Below, piece by piece: positions 30,460 through 38,385 of a stretch of DNA of 64,000 bases. The position numbers and the translations under genes are program-made. Within the stretch, counting starts at the first letter, position 1. Each line of letters starts with the position of its first letter. The stretch is taken from positions 310,001 to 374,000 of the forward strand of contig NZ_PUEJ01000005.1 of NCBI RefSeq assembly GCF_002982075.1, written 5' to 3'. This DNA is from Labrys okinawensis. GTDB lineage: Bacteria; Pseudomonadota; Alphaproteobacteria; Rhizobiales; Labraceae. The notes under the pieces are model-generated. The model did no database searches. It saw only the letters and a program-made list of their open reading frames with translations, and was not told the origin of the DNA.

Positions 30460-31926
30460 ATGGAAAGGCCCAGCTTGTCCTTCTCCGATCTGACCTTGCC
30501 AGGTTTGAGCGTGTTGGCGTGGGCCTATTTCTATTCGGAATGGGCCGTTCGCCTCGTCATGATCGTGGTGGTACCGTTCCGGCGTAATTCGGATGCGGCG
30601 CGAAGCTGGCTGCTGCTGGTGATGTTCCTGCCCTGGCCGGCCCTGCTGCTCTACCTCCTGATCGGGCGCGCCACCTATCCGCGCTGGCGGCGCAAGCGGT
30701 TCGAGCGCCTTCCGGATATCCTGAGCCTCTCCGCCGACAAGGTACGCGAGCTGACCGACGTCGGGCGCGAGCGGCTGCCCCGGCGCTTCACGCGCGCTGC
30801 GGTGCTGATCGAAAGAGTGGGCAGGCTGCCGGTCGTGGATGGGGCGAGGGTGGACTTCCTCGGCGATTATTCACGGATGATCGATCGGCTGGTTTCCGAT
30901 ATCGACGCTGCGCAGCATCATGTCCATCTGCTGTTTTACATCTTCTCCGACGACGAGGTGGGGCAGAAGGTGATGCAGGCCCTCGGCCGCGCCCAGATGC
31001 GCGGCGTGAAATGCCGCGTGCTCATCGACGCCATCGGTTCGCGGCCATGGGCGCGCAGCGTGCTGAGGACGCTTGCCGAATATGGCGTGGAGGCCCGTCC
31101 CATCCTCCCGGTGACCTTCTTCCGCCGCAAATCTGCCCGGGCAGACCTGCGCAATCATCGCAAGATCGCGGTGATGGACGGGCGGGTGGGCTATGCCGGC
31201 TCCCAGAACATCATCGCGGCCCGCTCGGTGCTCGACATCTCGAACCAGGAGCTGATGTTGCGCATGGAAGGGCCGGTGGTGCTGGAATTGCAGGCCGTCT
31301 TCATTGCCGACTGGTTCCTGGAAACCGAAGAAGCGCTGCCGCTCGACAGCGTGATGTCGCCGACGCCTGCCTGCGGCACGCTGGCGATGCAGGTCCTGCC
31401 GAGCGGGCCGGACTACCGGGTCGGGGGTATAGAGAGCCTGATCGTCACCGCCATTCATTCCGCCCTGCAGCGCGTGGTGATCGTCACGCCCTACTTCATT
31501 CCGAGCGAGGCCGTTCACAAGGCGATGCAGATTGCCGTGCTGCGCGGCGTCGCCGTGCATCTGGTGGTGCCCAAGATTACGGACCACCGCCTGGTGCGTT
31601 TCGCCCAGCAGTCCTACTATGGCGGATTGCTGGCCGCCGGGGTGAGCATCCACCTTTTCCGCGATAAATTCCTGCACGCCAAGAACGTCTCCGTGGACAC
31701 CGACCTCGCCCTGATCGGTTCGAGCAACATGGATATGCGCTCCTTCGTGCTGAACTCGGAGATCACAGTCGTGATCTATGACCGGGAGGTCACGCAGCAG
31801 TTGCGACGCATGCAGGATGACTACATCGCCAACAGCGATCGGATGGATCTCGACAGATGGCGCCGGCGCCCCTGGATCCGCAAGGTCGCCGAAAATCTGG
31901 CCCGGCTTGTCAGCCCGCTTCTATAG
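30460..31926 (+). CDS. cls: Cardiolipin synthase, phospholipase-D type
   Basis: A 488-residue membrane enzyme. Two N-terminal transmembrane helices (about residues 14-70) are followed by two HKD motifs: N-H-R-K (about residue 232) and L-H-A-K with G-S-S-N-M-D-x-R-S (about 405-425). It condenses two phosphatidylglycerol molecules, or PG with another donor, into cardiolipin. The ATG at 30460 directly follows the upstream terminator T-run and has no ribosome site. A TTG at 30475 with GGAAAGG in front of it is a good alternative start. It overlaps the convergent MFS gene by 17 bp. Confidence 0.9.
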   Translation: MERPSLSFSDLTLPGLSVLAWAYFYSEWAVRLVMIVVVPFRRNSDAARSWLLLVMFLPWPALLLYLLIGRATYPRWRRKRFERLPDILSLSADKVRELTDVGRERLPRRFTRAAVLIERVGRLPVVDGARVDFLGDYSRMIDRLVSDIDAAQHHVHLLFYIFSDDEVGQKVMQALGRAQMRGVKCRVLIDAIGSRPWARSVLRTLAEYGVEARPILPVTFFRRKSARADLRNHRKIAVMDGRVGYAGSQNIIAARSVLDISNQELMLRMEGPVVLELQAVFIADWFLETEEALPLDSVMSPTPACGTLAMQVLPSGPDYRVGGIESLIVTAIHSALQRVVIVTPYFIPSEAVHKAMQIAVLRGVAVHLVVPKITDHRLVRFAQQSYYGGLLAAGVSIHLFRDKFLHAKNVSVDTDLALIGSSNMDMRSFVLNSEITVVIYDREVTQQLRRMQDDYIANSDRMDLDRWRRRPWIRKVAENLARLVSPLL

Positions 31927-33091
31927 CCGGGCGTCCCGAATTGCCGCGGGGGGCGCAGACGGGTGCCAGCACTGCAATAATCACGGTGAACACCGCCGCT
32001 ACGTAGAAGATGCCGGCGAGCGACGACACATGGGCGACGGCCCCCAGCAAAGGCGGGGCTACCAGCAGGCCGGCATAGCCCATGGTCGACACCGTTGCGA
32101 TCTGCACCTCCGGGCGGGGCATGGCTCCGGCGGTGCTGAACAGGACGGGCACCACATTGGCAAAGCCGATGCCGGTCAGGCCATAGCCGACGATCGCGGC
32201 ATAGACATTGCCGGAGAGCGGCCCCAACAAGAGGCCGATCACGGCAAGCAGGCAGCCGCCTCGGACCAGATAGACACCATCGACATGACGGCGTATGGGG
32301 TCGCCCAGGAAACGCACGCTCGCCATCGCCCCGGCGAAGACGGCATAGCCGAGATTGGCGAGTTCCTGGCCGGCTCCCAATTGCTCGCGCAGGAAGATAG
32401 CGGCCCAATCCAGCACGACGCCTTCTCCGCTGAAGGCGAGCGCCGCCATCAGGCCGACCACCACGGCAAGGAAGGCCGGGCGCAAGGAGGGCGATTTACC
32501 GGCGCTGGCGGTCGCCGCGACCTTCCCGGGGGCGAGGCCTCTCTGCCCCCAGGCAAAGATCGCGACAAGGCCCAACGTCAGGATGAGCGCCTGGACGGCG
32601 CCATCGGTCCAGCGAAGCATCAAAGTGGCGATACCGGCCCCGGTCAGGCCGCCCAGACTCCACATGCCATGGAAGGAAGACATATAGGGGCGCCCGACCT
32701 GCTTCTCGATCCGGGCGGCATCGGCATTCATTGCCACGTCCATGCAGCCGCCGCTGGCGCCGAACAGGAAGACGACGACGGAGAGAAGCCAGACATCCGG
32801 CATGAGGGGAATGGTGGGCAGCAGGGCTGCGAAAATCGCGCCGCTCAATCGGATGAGCGCCGCCGTGCCGATGCGTTGGATGATCCAGCCGCTGCCGGCC
32901 ATCGCGAGCACCGCCCCTGCGCCGAGCATCAGCAGGACGATGCTCAGCACGATGGGATCGAGCCCCAGCCGCTCCTTGGCGAGAGGAATCTGGGTGGCCC
33001 AAACGCCATAGAGCGCCCCATTGACGTAGAAGGTCGAGGCGGTCGGATGCCAGACCCGCCAGCCGGGCCGATAGGAGGACGTTTCAGACAA
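31910..33091 (-). CDS. MFS transporter, YbjJ-like
   Basis: A 393-residue major-facilitator protein with 12 predicted membrane helices. The start of the fold (F-Y-V-N-G-A-L-Y-G-V-W-A-T-Q-I-P) and the following loop G-A-G-A-V-L-A-M-A-G resemble YbjJ-type transporters. The start is judged to be TTG at 33091, since GGAG lies 7 bp upstream and the gene then overlaps the DeoR stop by 8 bp. The long upstream extension of the frame is only the antisense of deoR. The substrate is unknown, probably a sugar or sugar derivative given the DeoR partner. Confidence 0.85.
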   Translation of the reverse strand: MSETSSYRPGWRVWHPTASTFYVNGALYGVWATQIPLAKERLGLDPIVLSIVLLMLGAGAVLAMAGSGWIIQRIGTAALIRLSGAIFAALLPTIPLMPDVWLLSVVVFLFGASGGCMDVAMNADAARIEKQVGRPYMSSFHGMWSLGGLTGAGIATLMLRWTDGAVQALILTLGLVAIFAWGQRGLAPGKVAATASAGKSPSLRPAFLAVVVGLMAALAFSGEGVVLDWAAIFLREQLGAGQELANLGYAVFAGAMASVRFLGDPIRRHVDGVYLVRGGCLLAVIGLLLGPLSGNVYAAIVGYGLTGIGFANVVPVLFSTAGAMPRPEVQIATVSTMGYAGLLVAPPLLGAVAHVSSLAGIFYVAAVFTVIIAVLAPVCAPRGNSGRPAIEAG

Positions 33092-33869
33092 GATGGATCT
33101 CCACGCCACTTTCGCTGTAGCGCTGTAGGATGGTGTTCGAGCTCGCATTCTCTGTGACCATCCGCTCGAGGCGATTGAAGGGCATGACCTGATAGGTCGA
33201 GCGTGTGTCGAGCTTCTCGGCGGTGACCAGGGCCAGTGTCGAGCGGGAGGCCGCGACCATGGCGCGCTTGAGGTGAGCATTGTCATGGTCGACAACTGTC
33301 ACGCCCTCGATCAGGTCGACGGCACAGGCCCCCAGGAAGCACAGGTCCGGCTTGAGATAGGCAATCTGTTCCAAGGCACCGGCACCGCTGGCGCTGCGTG
33401 ACTGGGGATCGACCTGCCCGCCGATCAGCACCAGCTTGCCGATGCCGCGATCGAGCACGGCGACCGCGATGTCGGGCGAGGGCGTAATCACAGTAAGGCC
33501 AGCCTCGACCGGAAGCTGGCGCGCCAGCATCAGGTTGCTGGTGCTTTGGTCGAGCAGGATGACCATGCCCGGTTCGACGAAACGGAGAGCATAGGCCGCC
33601 AGCTGCTTCTTCTGCGCCTCGTTGCTGACCAGGCGCCGATCAAATCGATGTGAAGCGCGGGACTTGCGCAGGGCACCGCCATGCACGCGCTCGATCAGGC
33701 CGGCATCGGCGAGCTCCTTGAGGTCGCGGCGAATAGTGTCCTCCGATACCGCGAAATCCACTGCCGCTTGGACGGAGGCGATGCGGCCATCCTGTTCGAT
33801 GCGCTGCAGGAGCAGGCGCTGTCGTTCGGCAGGGATGAGGCCGGCATCGAGAAGGGACGAGGTTTCCAT
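33084..33869 (-). CDS. DeoR-family transcriptional regulator
   Basis: A 261-residue repressor-type protein. Residues 10-65 form the DeoR winged helix (E-R-Q-R-L-L-L-Q-R-I through D-T-I-R-R-D-L-K-E-L), and residues 80-250 the sugar-phosphate sensor domain, with D-Q-S-T-S-N at the position of the usual D-x-G-T-T/S binding loop. It is translationally coupled to the MFS gene, so it probably controls that transporter in response to a phosphorylated substrate. The upstream interval contains closely spaced GCAAAAA runs (about 33936-33956) that could be operator sequence. A longer frame to 33965 exists, but ATG 33869 fits the family. Confidence 0.88.
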   Translation of the reverse strand: METSSLLDAGLIPAERQRLLLQRIEQDGRIASVQAAVDFAVSEDTIRRDLKELADAGLIERVHGGALRKSRASHRFDRRLVSNEAQKKQLAAYALRFVEPGMVILLDQSTSNLMLARQLPVEAGLTVITPSPDIAVAVLDRGIGKLVLIGGQVDPQSRSASGAGALEQIAYLKPDLCFLGACAVDLIEGVTVVDHDNAHLKRAMVAASRSTLALVTAEKLDTRSTYQVMPFNRLERMVTENASSNTILQRYSESGVEIHLV

Positions 33870-34054
33870 GGTGCGCGAAATCCGATGAATGACCTGCTTA
33901 TGTCGCCTAAGCGGGAGCGATGCAAGTATGAAAGTGCAAAAAGACGCAAAAACACGCGAATGCATGCATGCGATCGCTGTCGTACGCGCTACTCACTTAC
34001 CCTTGAGGATGACTCTGCGGGACGAGCGGCTATAGTCGAGGCGGAGAGTGATTC

Positions 34055-35893
34055 ATGGTTGCACAATCCGGCGGGAAGCCTGCCGACGCGCCGAGCAACG
34101 AGCCGGCGGACAAGCCTGGACAGTCTGAGCAGTCGATGGGCGGGCTGCTGCTGCAGCTCAACATGATGGCTCGCGCCTTCGTCTCTTCGCCCCATCGCAA
34201 CCAATTGCTCCTGCTGCTCGTCGGGGTCGTCCTGGTGATCGCGGTCACCGGCTATTTCCAGATCCTGCTGAATGCCTGGAACCAGCCCTTTTACGATGCC
34301 CTGGCCCGCAAGGACCTGGCGCAATTCCTGCAACAGCTTCTGGTCTTCATCGCCATTGCGGGTGGATTGCTGATCCTCAATGTCACCCAGACCTGGCTGA
34401 GCTGGATGGTCAAGCTCAAGTTGCGGCAAGGTCTGGTGGAAGATCTCATCGGCCAGTGGATGCGGCCTCGCCGTGCGTTTCGTCTCGCCAATTCCAGCAA
34501 GATCGGCGTCAATCCGGACCAGCGCCTGCATGAGGATGCTCGCCACCTGACCGAACTGTCGACCGATCTCGGCATCGGGCTTCTGTCGGCCTCGATCTAT
34601 CTGGCAAGTTTCATCACGGTGCTGTGGAGCCTGTCGAGCGGTTTCGTTTTCAACATCGAAGGCTACAGCTTTGCCATTCCCGGCTACATGGTCTGGGCCG
34701 CCTTGTTTTATGCCGTCACGGCTTCTCTGCTCTCATGGCATGTCGGCGGTACGCTGATCGGATTGAATGCGGATCGCTATGCGCGGGAGGCAGAGTTTCG
34801 CTTCTCGCTCGTGCGGGTCAGCGAGCATGTCGATGCCATCACGCTGAACAATGGCGAGAAAGACGAGGAACGCCAGCTCAATCTCGACCTCAAGGCGGTC
34901 TTGCAGGCAATGCGGCGGCTGGTGACAGCCACCGCGAGGCTCGCCTGGGTAACCTCCGGCTATGGCTGGTTCACCCAGGTTGCTCCGTTCCTGGTCGCCG
35001 CCCCAATCTATTTTGCCGGAAACTTAACGTTCGGCGGCCTCATGGTGGCCGTCGGCGCCTTCAACCAGGTGCAATCGCAATTGCGCTGGTTTGTCGACAA
35101 CTTCAACACCATCGCCGACTGGCGCGCGACGCTCCTGCGCGTGGCAAATTTCCGTTACGCCGTCACCAACGTCGACACGCAAGAGACGGCAGCCAGCCAT
35201 ATCAAATTCACCGAGACCGAAAATGACGGTATCCGCCTCGATGATCTGGTGATCGAAGCGCCGAACGGACACAGCCGGCTCAATGAGAATCATGTCCAGA
35301 TCAAGCCGGGCGAGCGGGTTCTGGTGGTCAGCGAGGCGGGAGCGAACAAGACGCTGTTGTTTCGCACCATGGCCGGCCTGTGGCCGTTCGGCTCGGGCCA
35401 GGTCAGCATTCCCAAAGGCGGTCAGGTCACCTTCATGCCGCGTCGTCCTTATCTGCCCCAGGGGACGCTCAGGCAGGTCCTGTCCTATCCCCAGCCCGTG
35501 GCCCAATTCGAGCAGACCGATTTCGAGCATGCCCTGTCGGCGGTAGGACTTGGTCATCTCGCCGATGATCTCGACCGCAATGTGCGTTGGGACAAGGACC
35601 TTGCCGACGAGGAGCAACAGACGGTGGCTTTTGCCCGCCTGGCTCTGCAGAAGCCGGCCTGGATCGTTATCGACGAGGCTCTTGAAGGCTTGGACGAGGG
35701 CACGCGCGACAAGGTTTTCGCCATTTTCGAAAAGGATCTCGGCCAATCCGCCATCATCCATATCGGCCGGCCCGGCTCCAAGGCTAGTTTCTTTCCGCGC
35801 ACTCTTCGCCTTCTCAATGATCGGACGCAGACGGATCGCGCGGCAGGGCAGACGGCACCGGGTGACGCGGACGGATCCGGCGGTTCTATATAG
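34055..35893 (+). CDS. SbmA/YddA-like ABC protein with degenerate nucleotide-binding domain
   Basis: A 612-residue half-transporter. An N-terminal polar stretch is followed by an ABC_membrane_2 region (about residues 45-360, with N-A-W-N-Q-P-F-Y-D-A-L), the SbmA/BacA/YddA family. The C-terminal ATPase domain is eroded. Walker A reads S426-E-A-G-A-N431-K-T instead of G-x-x-G-x-G-K-T. The C-loop reads L516-A-D-E-E-Q-Q instead of L-S-G-G-E-Q-Q. Arg572 stands where the H-loop His is expected. Walker B D540-E541 is kept. Whether it still hydrolyses ATP is doubtful. Relatives import peptides or export unknown solutes. Confidence 0.85.
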   Translation: MVAQSGGKPADAPSNEPADKPGQSEQSMGGLLLQLNMMARAFVSSPHRNQLLLLLVGVVLVIAVTGYFQILLNAWNQPFYDALARKDLAQFLQQLLVFIAIAGGLLILNVTQTWLSWMVKLKLRQGLVEDLIGQWMRPRRAFRLANSSKIGVNPDQRLHEDARHLTELSTDLGIGLLSASIYLASFITVLWSLSSGFVFNIEGYSFAIPGYMVWAALFYAVTASLLSWHVGGTLIGLNADRYAREAEFRFSLVRVSEHVDAITLNNGEKDEERQLNLDLKAVLQAMRRLVTATARLAWVTSGYGWFTQVAPFLVAAPIYFAGNLTFGGLMVAVGAFNQVQSQLRWFVDNFNTIADWRATLLRVANFRYAVTNVDTQETAASHIKFTETENDGIRLDDLVIEAPNGHSRLNENHVQIKPGERVLVVSEAGANKTLLFRTMAGLWPFGSGQVSIPKGGQVTFMPRRPYLPQGTLRQVLSYPQPVAQFEQTDFEHALSAVGLGHLADDLDRNVRWDKDLADEEQQTVAFARLALQKPAWIVIDEALEGLDEGTRDKVFAIFEKDLGQSAIIHIGRPGSKASFFPRTLRLLNDRTQTDRAAGQTAPGDADGSGGSI

Positions 35894-35991
35894 AATATTT
35901 GTTTTTCAGTGATGTAGACGCTTCTGTTGAAGCGTTAGTCTAGAGATCGATCAGGCAGCCTCTTGGCTTGCAACGGGTGAAAGACGGGACG

Positions 35992-37359
35992 ATGGCAAAG
36001 GACAAGGCCGGCAAGAAGAAGCCCTCGAAGGGCGACAAGAAGATCGCGGCGGAGAAGGCGGCCAAAGGCATGACCAAGGCCGGGCCGTTCTACAAGGCGG
36101 CCGATCTCATCGACCTGCCTGACGAAGAATTGCTGGAAGCCGTGCAGCGCCAGACCTTCCGTTTCTTCTGGGAGGGTGCGGAGCCGGTGAGCGGCATGGC
36201 GCGCGACCGCACCACCCGCACCGTGGATACGCCCAACGATCTGGTGGCGATCGGCGGGACGGGTTTCGGTATCATGGCCATGATCGTGGCGATGGAACGG
36301 GGCTGGATCAGCCGCGCCGAAGGGTTGGAGCGGTTGACGAGGATCGTCGATGTCATCGAGCCGACCACCTGTTTCCACGGCGCCTATTCGCATTTCATGC
36401 ATGGCGAGACCGGCAAGGTCTGGCCGTTCAGCCGCAAGGACGATGGCGGCGATCTCATCGAAACCGCCTTCCTGTTCCAGGGCCTGCTCTGCGCCCGGGA
36501 ATATTTCGATGCCGCCACTCCCGCCGAGACGAGGCTGCGCCAACGTATCACCGGGCTATGGGGCGAGATCGAGTGGAACTGGTATACGCAGGGGCGCCAT
36601 GCGCTCTATTGGCATTGGAGCCCCAATAACGGCTTCGTGCTCGACCATGACATCCATGGCTGGAACGAGTGCCTGATCGCCTATGTGATGGCGGTATCGG
36701 CGCCGCGCTATCCCATCGATCCCGCCGCCTATCATCGCGGCTTCGCGGCCAGCAAGGATTTCGGCGCACCGCGCCGCTATTACGAAATCGAATTGCCGCT
36801 GGGCCCTGACAGGGGCGGACCGCTGTTCTGGGCGCACTATTCCTTCATGGGGCTCGATCCCCGGGGCCTGAAGGATCGCTACGCCGATTATTGGCAGCAG
36901 AACGTCGCCCACACGATGATCAATTATCGCCATTGCGTGCTCAATCCGCATGGCCATAAGGGCTATGGGCCCGACTGCTGGGGGCTGACGGCGAGCGACG
37001 ATCCGGACGGCTATGCCGCCCATCAGCCGAGCGAGGACAATGGCGTGATCAGCCCGACGGCCGCCCTGTCGAGCTTTCCCTATGCGCCGAAGGAGGCGAT
37101 GGCGGCCCTGCGCCACTTCCTTGCCAAATATGGCGACAAGGTCTGGGGACGCTTTGGTTTCGTCGACGCCTTCAGCGAGGAGCGGGACTGGTTCGCCGAC
37201 ACCTTCCTGTCGATCGACCAGGGCCCCATCATCGTGATGATCGAGAACTATCGCACGGGCCTGATCTGGAACCTGTTCATGCGCATTCCCGAGATCCAGG
37301 GCGGTTTGCGCAAGCTCGGTTTCGAAAGCCCATATCTCGAGGCGGGAGCAGGGGCCTGA
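35992..37359 (+). CDS. Glucoamylase-family (PF10091-type) glycoside hydrolase-like protein
   Basis: A 455-residue protein. The first 26 residues are Lys/Ala-rich and give no signal peptide, so a cytoplasmic location is likely. The rest fits the PF10091 (alpha/alpha)6-barrel family: F-R-F-F-W-E near residue 49, H-G-A-Y-S-H-F, W-H-W-S-P-N-N-G-F, W-N-E-C-L-I-A-Y, G-P-D-C-W-G-L-T-A-S-D, and D-Q-G-P-I-I-V-M-I-E-N-Y. Characterised relatives include GH144 beta-1,2-glucanases and domains of cyclic beta-1,2-glucan synthases. A role in beta-glucan turnover is plausible but inferred. GACGGGA before ATG 35992 supports that start. Confidence 0.82.
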   Translation: MAKDKAGKKKPSKGDKKIAAEKAAKGMTKAGPFYKAADLIDLPDEELLEAVQRQTFRFFWEGAEPVSGMARDRTTRTVDTPNDLVAIGGTGFGIMAMIVAMERGWISRAEGLERLTRIVDVIEPTTCFHGAYSHFMHGETGKVWPFSRKDDGGDLIETAFLFQGLLCAREYFDAATPAETRLRQRITGLWGEIEWNWYTQGRHALYWHWSPNNGFVLDHDIHGWNECLIAYVMAVSAPRYPIDPAAYHRGFAASKDFGAPRRYYEIELPLGPDRGGPLFWAHYSFMGLDPRGLKDRYADYWQQNVAHTMINYRHCVLNPHGHKGYGPDCWGLTASDDPDGYAAHQPSEDNGVISPTAALSSFPYAPKEAMAALRHFLAKYGDKVWGRFGFVDAFSEERDWFADTFLSIDQGPIIVMIENYRTGLIWNLFMRIPEIQGGLRKLGFESPYLEAGAGA

Positions 37360-37372
37360 GTGAGGGCGTGCC

Positions 37373-37445
37373 TGTCATCCCGCGCACGGTGCGGCATGAA
37401 ATGCTGCGCCGCACTACTGCGTGCTGCAGCGCGTCCGGGATGACA
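37373..37445. repeat. REP-like palindromic element
   Basis: Outer arms TGTCATCCCG (37373-37382) and CGGGATGACA (37436-37445) are perfect inverted repeats enclosing a second pair, GTGCGGC / GCCGCAC, and the segment GTGCTGCAGCGCG. It occupies the convergent junction between the glucoamylase-family gene and the ABC permease gene, a typical site for REP/BIME-like elements. A diverged relative is at 28050-28114. Confidence 0.65.
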
Positions 37446-37455
37446 CTCACCGTCA

Positions 37456-38385
37456 TTACTCCCGCCCGCGCCCGACATTGCGCACCAGCACTGCAGCCAG
37501 AATGATCAGTCCGGTGAGGATGTCCTGCATGTAGTTGGGCACGCCGAGAATGGTGAGGCCGTTCGCCACCACGGCGATGATCACCGCGCCCAGCAGGGTG
37601 CCGAGCGCGTTGGCGTCGCCGCCGCGGAAAGCCGTCATGCCGAGAAAGGCGGCGGCATAGGCCTGGAGCAGGAAGCCGTTGCCGCCGGTCGGGTGGGCGC
37701 TGCCCAGCCTTGCCACCAGCAGCAGGCCGACAAGCCCGGCGAACAGGGTGCAGATCGCAAAGCCGAGTACCGTGCTGCGCACGATCGGCACACCGGTCAG
37801 GCGGGCGGCCTCGCGATTGCCGCCGATGGCCGCCATGCGCCGGCCGGACTCGGTGTAGTCCAGCAGGACGACGCAGAGCGTCGTCATGGCGACGGCCCAC
37901 AGCGTCAGCACCGGCACCCCGGCCAGCGAGCCGCGCCCGAGATCACGGAAGCCGGGTGGGATGTTGCCGAACAGCGTGGCGCCGTCGCTGATCCAGAAGG
38001 TGAAGCCGCCGACCACGGTGCCGATGGCCAGGGTCGCGATGAAGCTCGGCACCCTCAGGCGTGAGACGAGATAGCCGCTGATGCACCCGACCATCGCCGA
38101 GGACAGCAGCGTGGCGAGAACGGTGGCCGGAATGCCCCAGCCTTGAGCGAACAGGCTGACGGCGAGGATGCCGGCCCAGGATACCACCGCGCCGACCGAG
38201 AGGTCGAATTCCGACAGCACCATCACACAGGTCGCGCCGAGCGCCACGATGGCCAGCAGCGAAGATTGCTGGGTGATGTTGATCAGATTGGAGGCCTGGG
38301 CGAAGGAGCCCGGCGACAGCGCCGCGAAAACCCCGAGGATGACAAAAAGGCCGAAAAGCGTGCCGTAGCGGGCGGTGAAGTTCAA
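37456..38385 (-). CDS. Ribose-type sugar ABC transporter permease
   Basis: A 309-residue membrane subunit of the RbsC/XylH family with about eight to ten helices. Family features are visible: E-F-D-L-S-V-G-A-V-V-S near residue 66, the A-A-I-G-G-N-R-E-A-A-R-L-T-G coupling loop for the ATPase, and A-F-R-G-G-D-A-N-A-L-G-T-L-L-G-A. The start is TTG 38385, which follows GGAGG at good spacing and overlaps the ATPase stop by 4 bp. It is the last gene of the leftward importer operon. Confidence 0.9.
   Translation of the reverse strand: MNFTARYGTLFGLFVILGVFAALSPGSFAQASNLINITQQSSLLAIVALGATCVMVLSEFDLSVGAVVSWAGILAVSLFAQGWGIPATVLATLLSSAMVGCISGYLVSRLRVPSFIATLAIGTVVGGFTFWISDGATLFGNIPPGFRDLGRGSLAGVPVLTLWAVAMTTLCVVLLDYTESGRRMAAIGGNREAARLTGVPIVRSTVLGFAICTLFAGLVGLLLVARLGSAHPTGGNGFLLQAYAAAFLGMTAFRGGDANALGTLLGAVIIAVVANGLTILGVPNYMQDILTGLIILAAVLVRNVGRGRE

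Noticed and set aside
31778..33157. Rightward frame opposite the MFS transporter
   Set aside because: Its composition (His, Gln, Glu, Gly) is that of an antisense shadow; the MFS protein has 12 clear helices.
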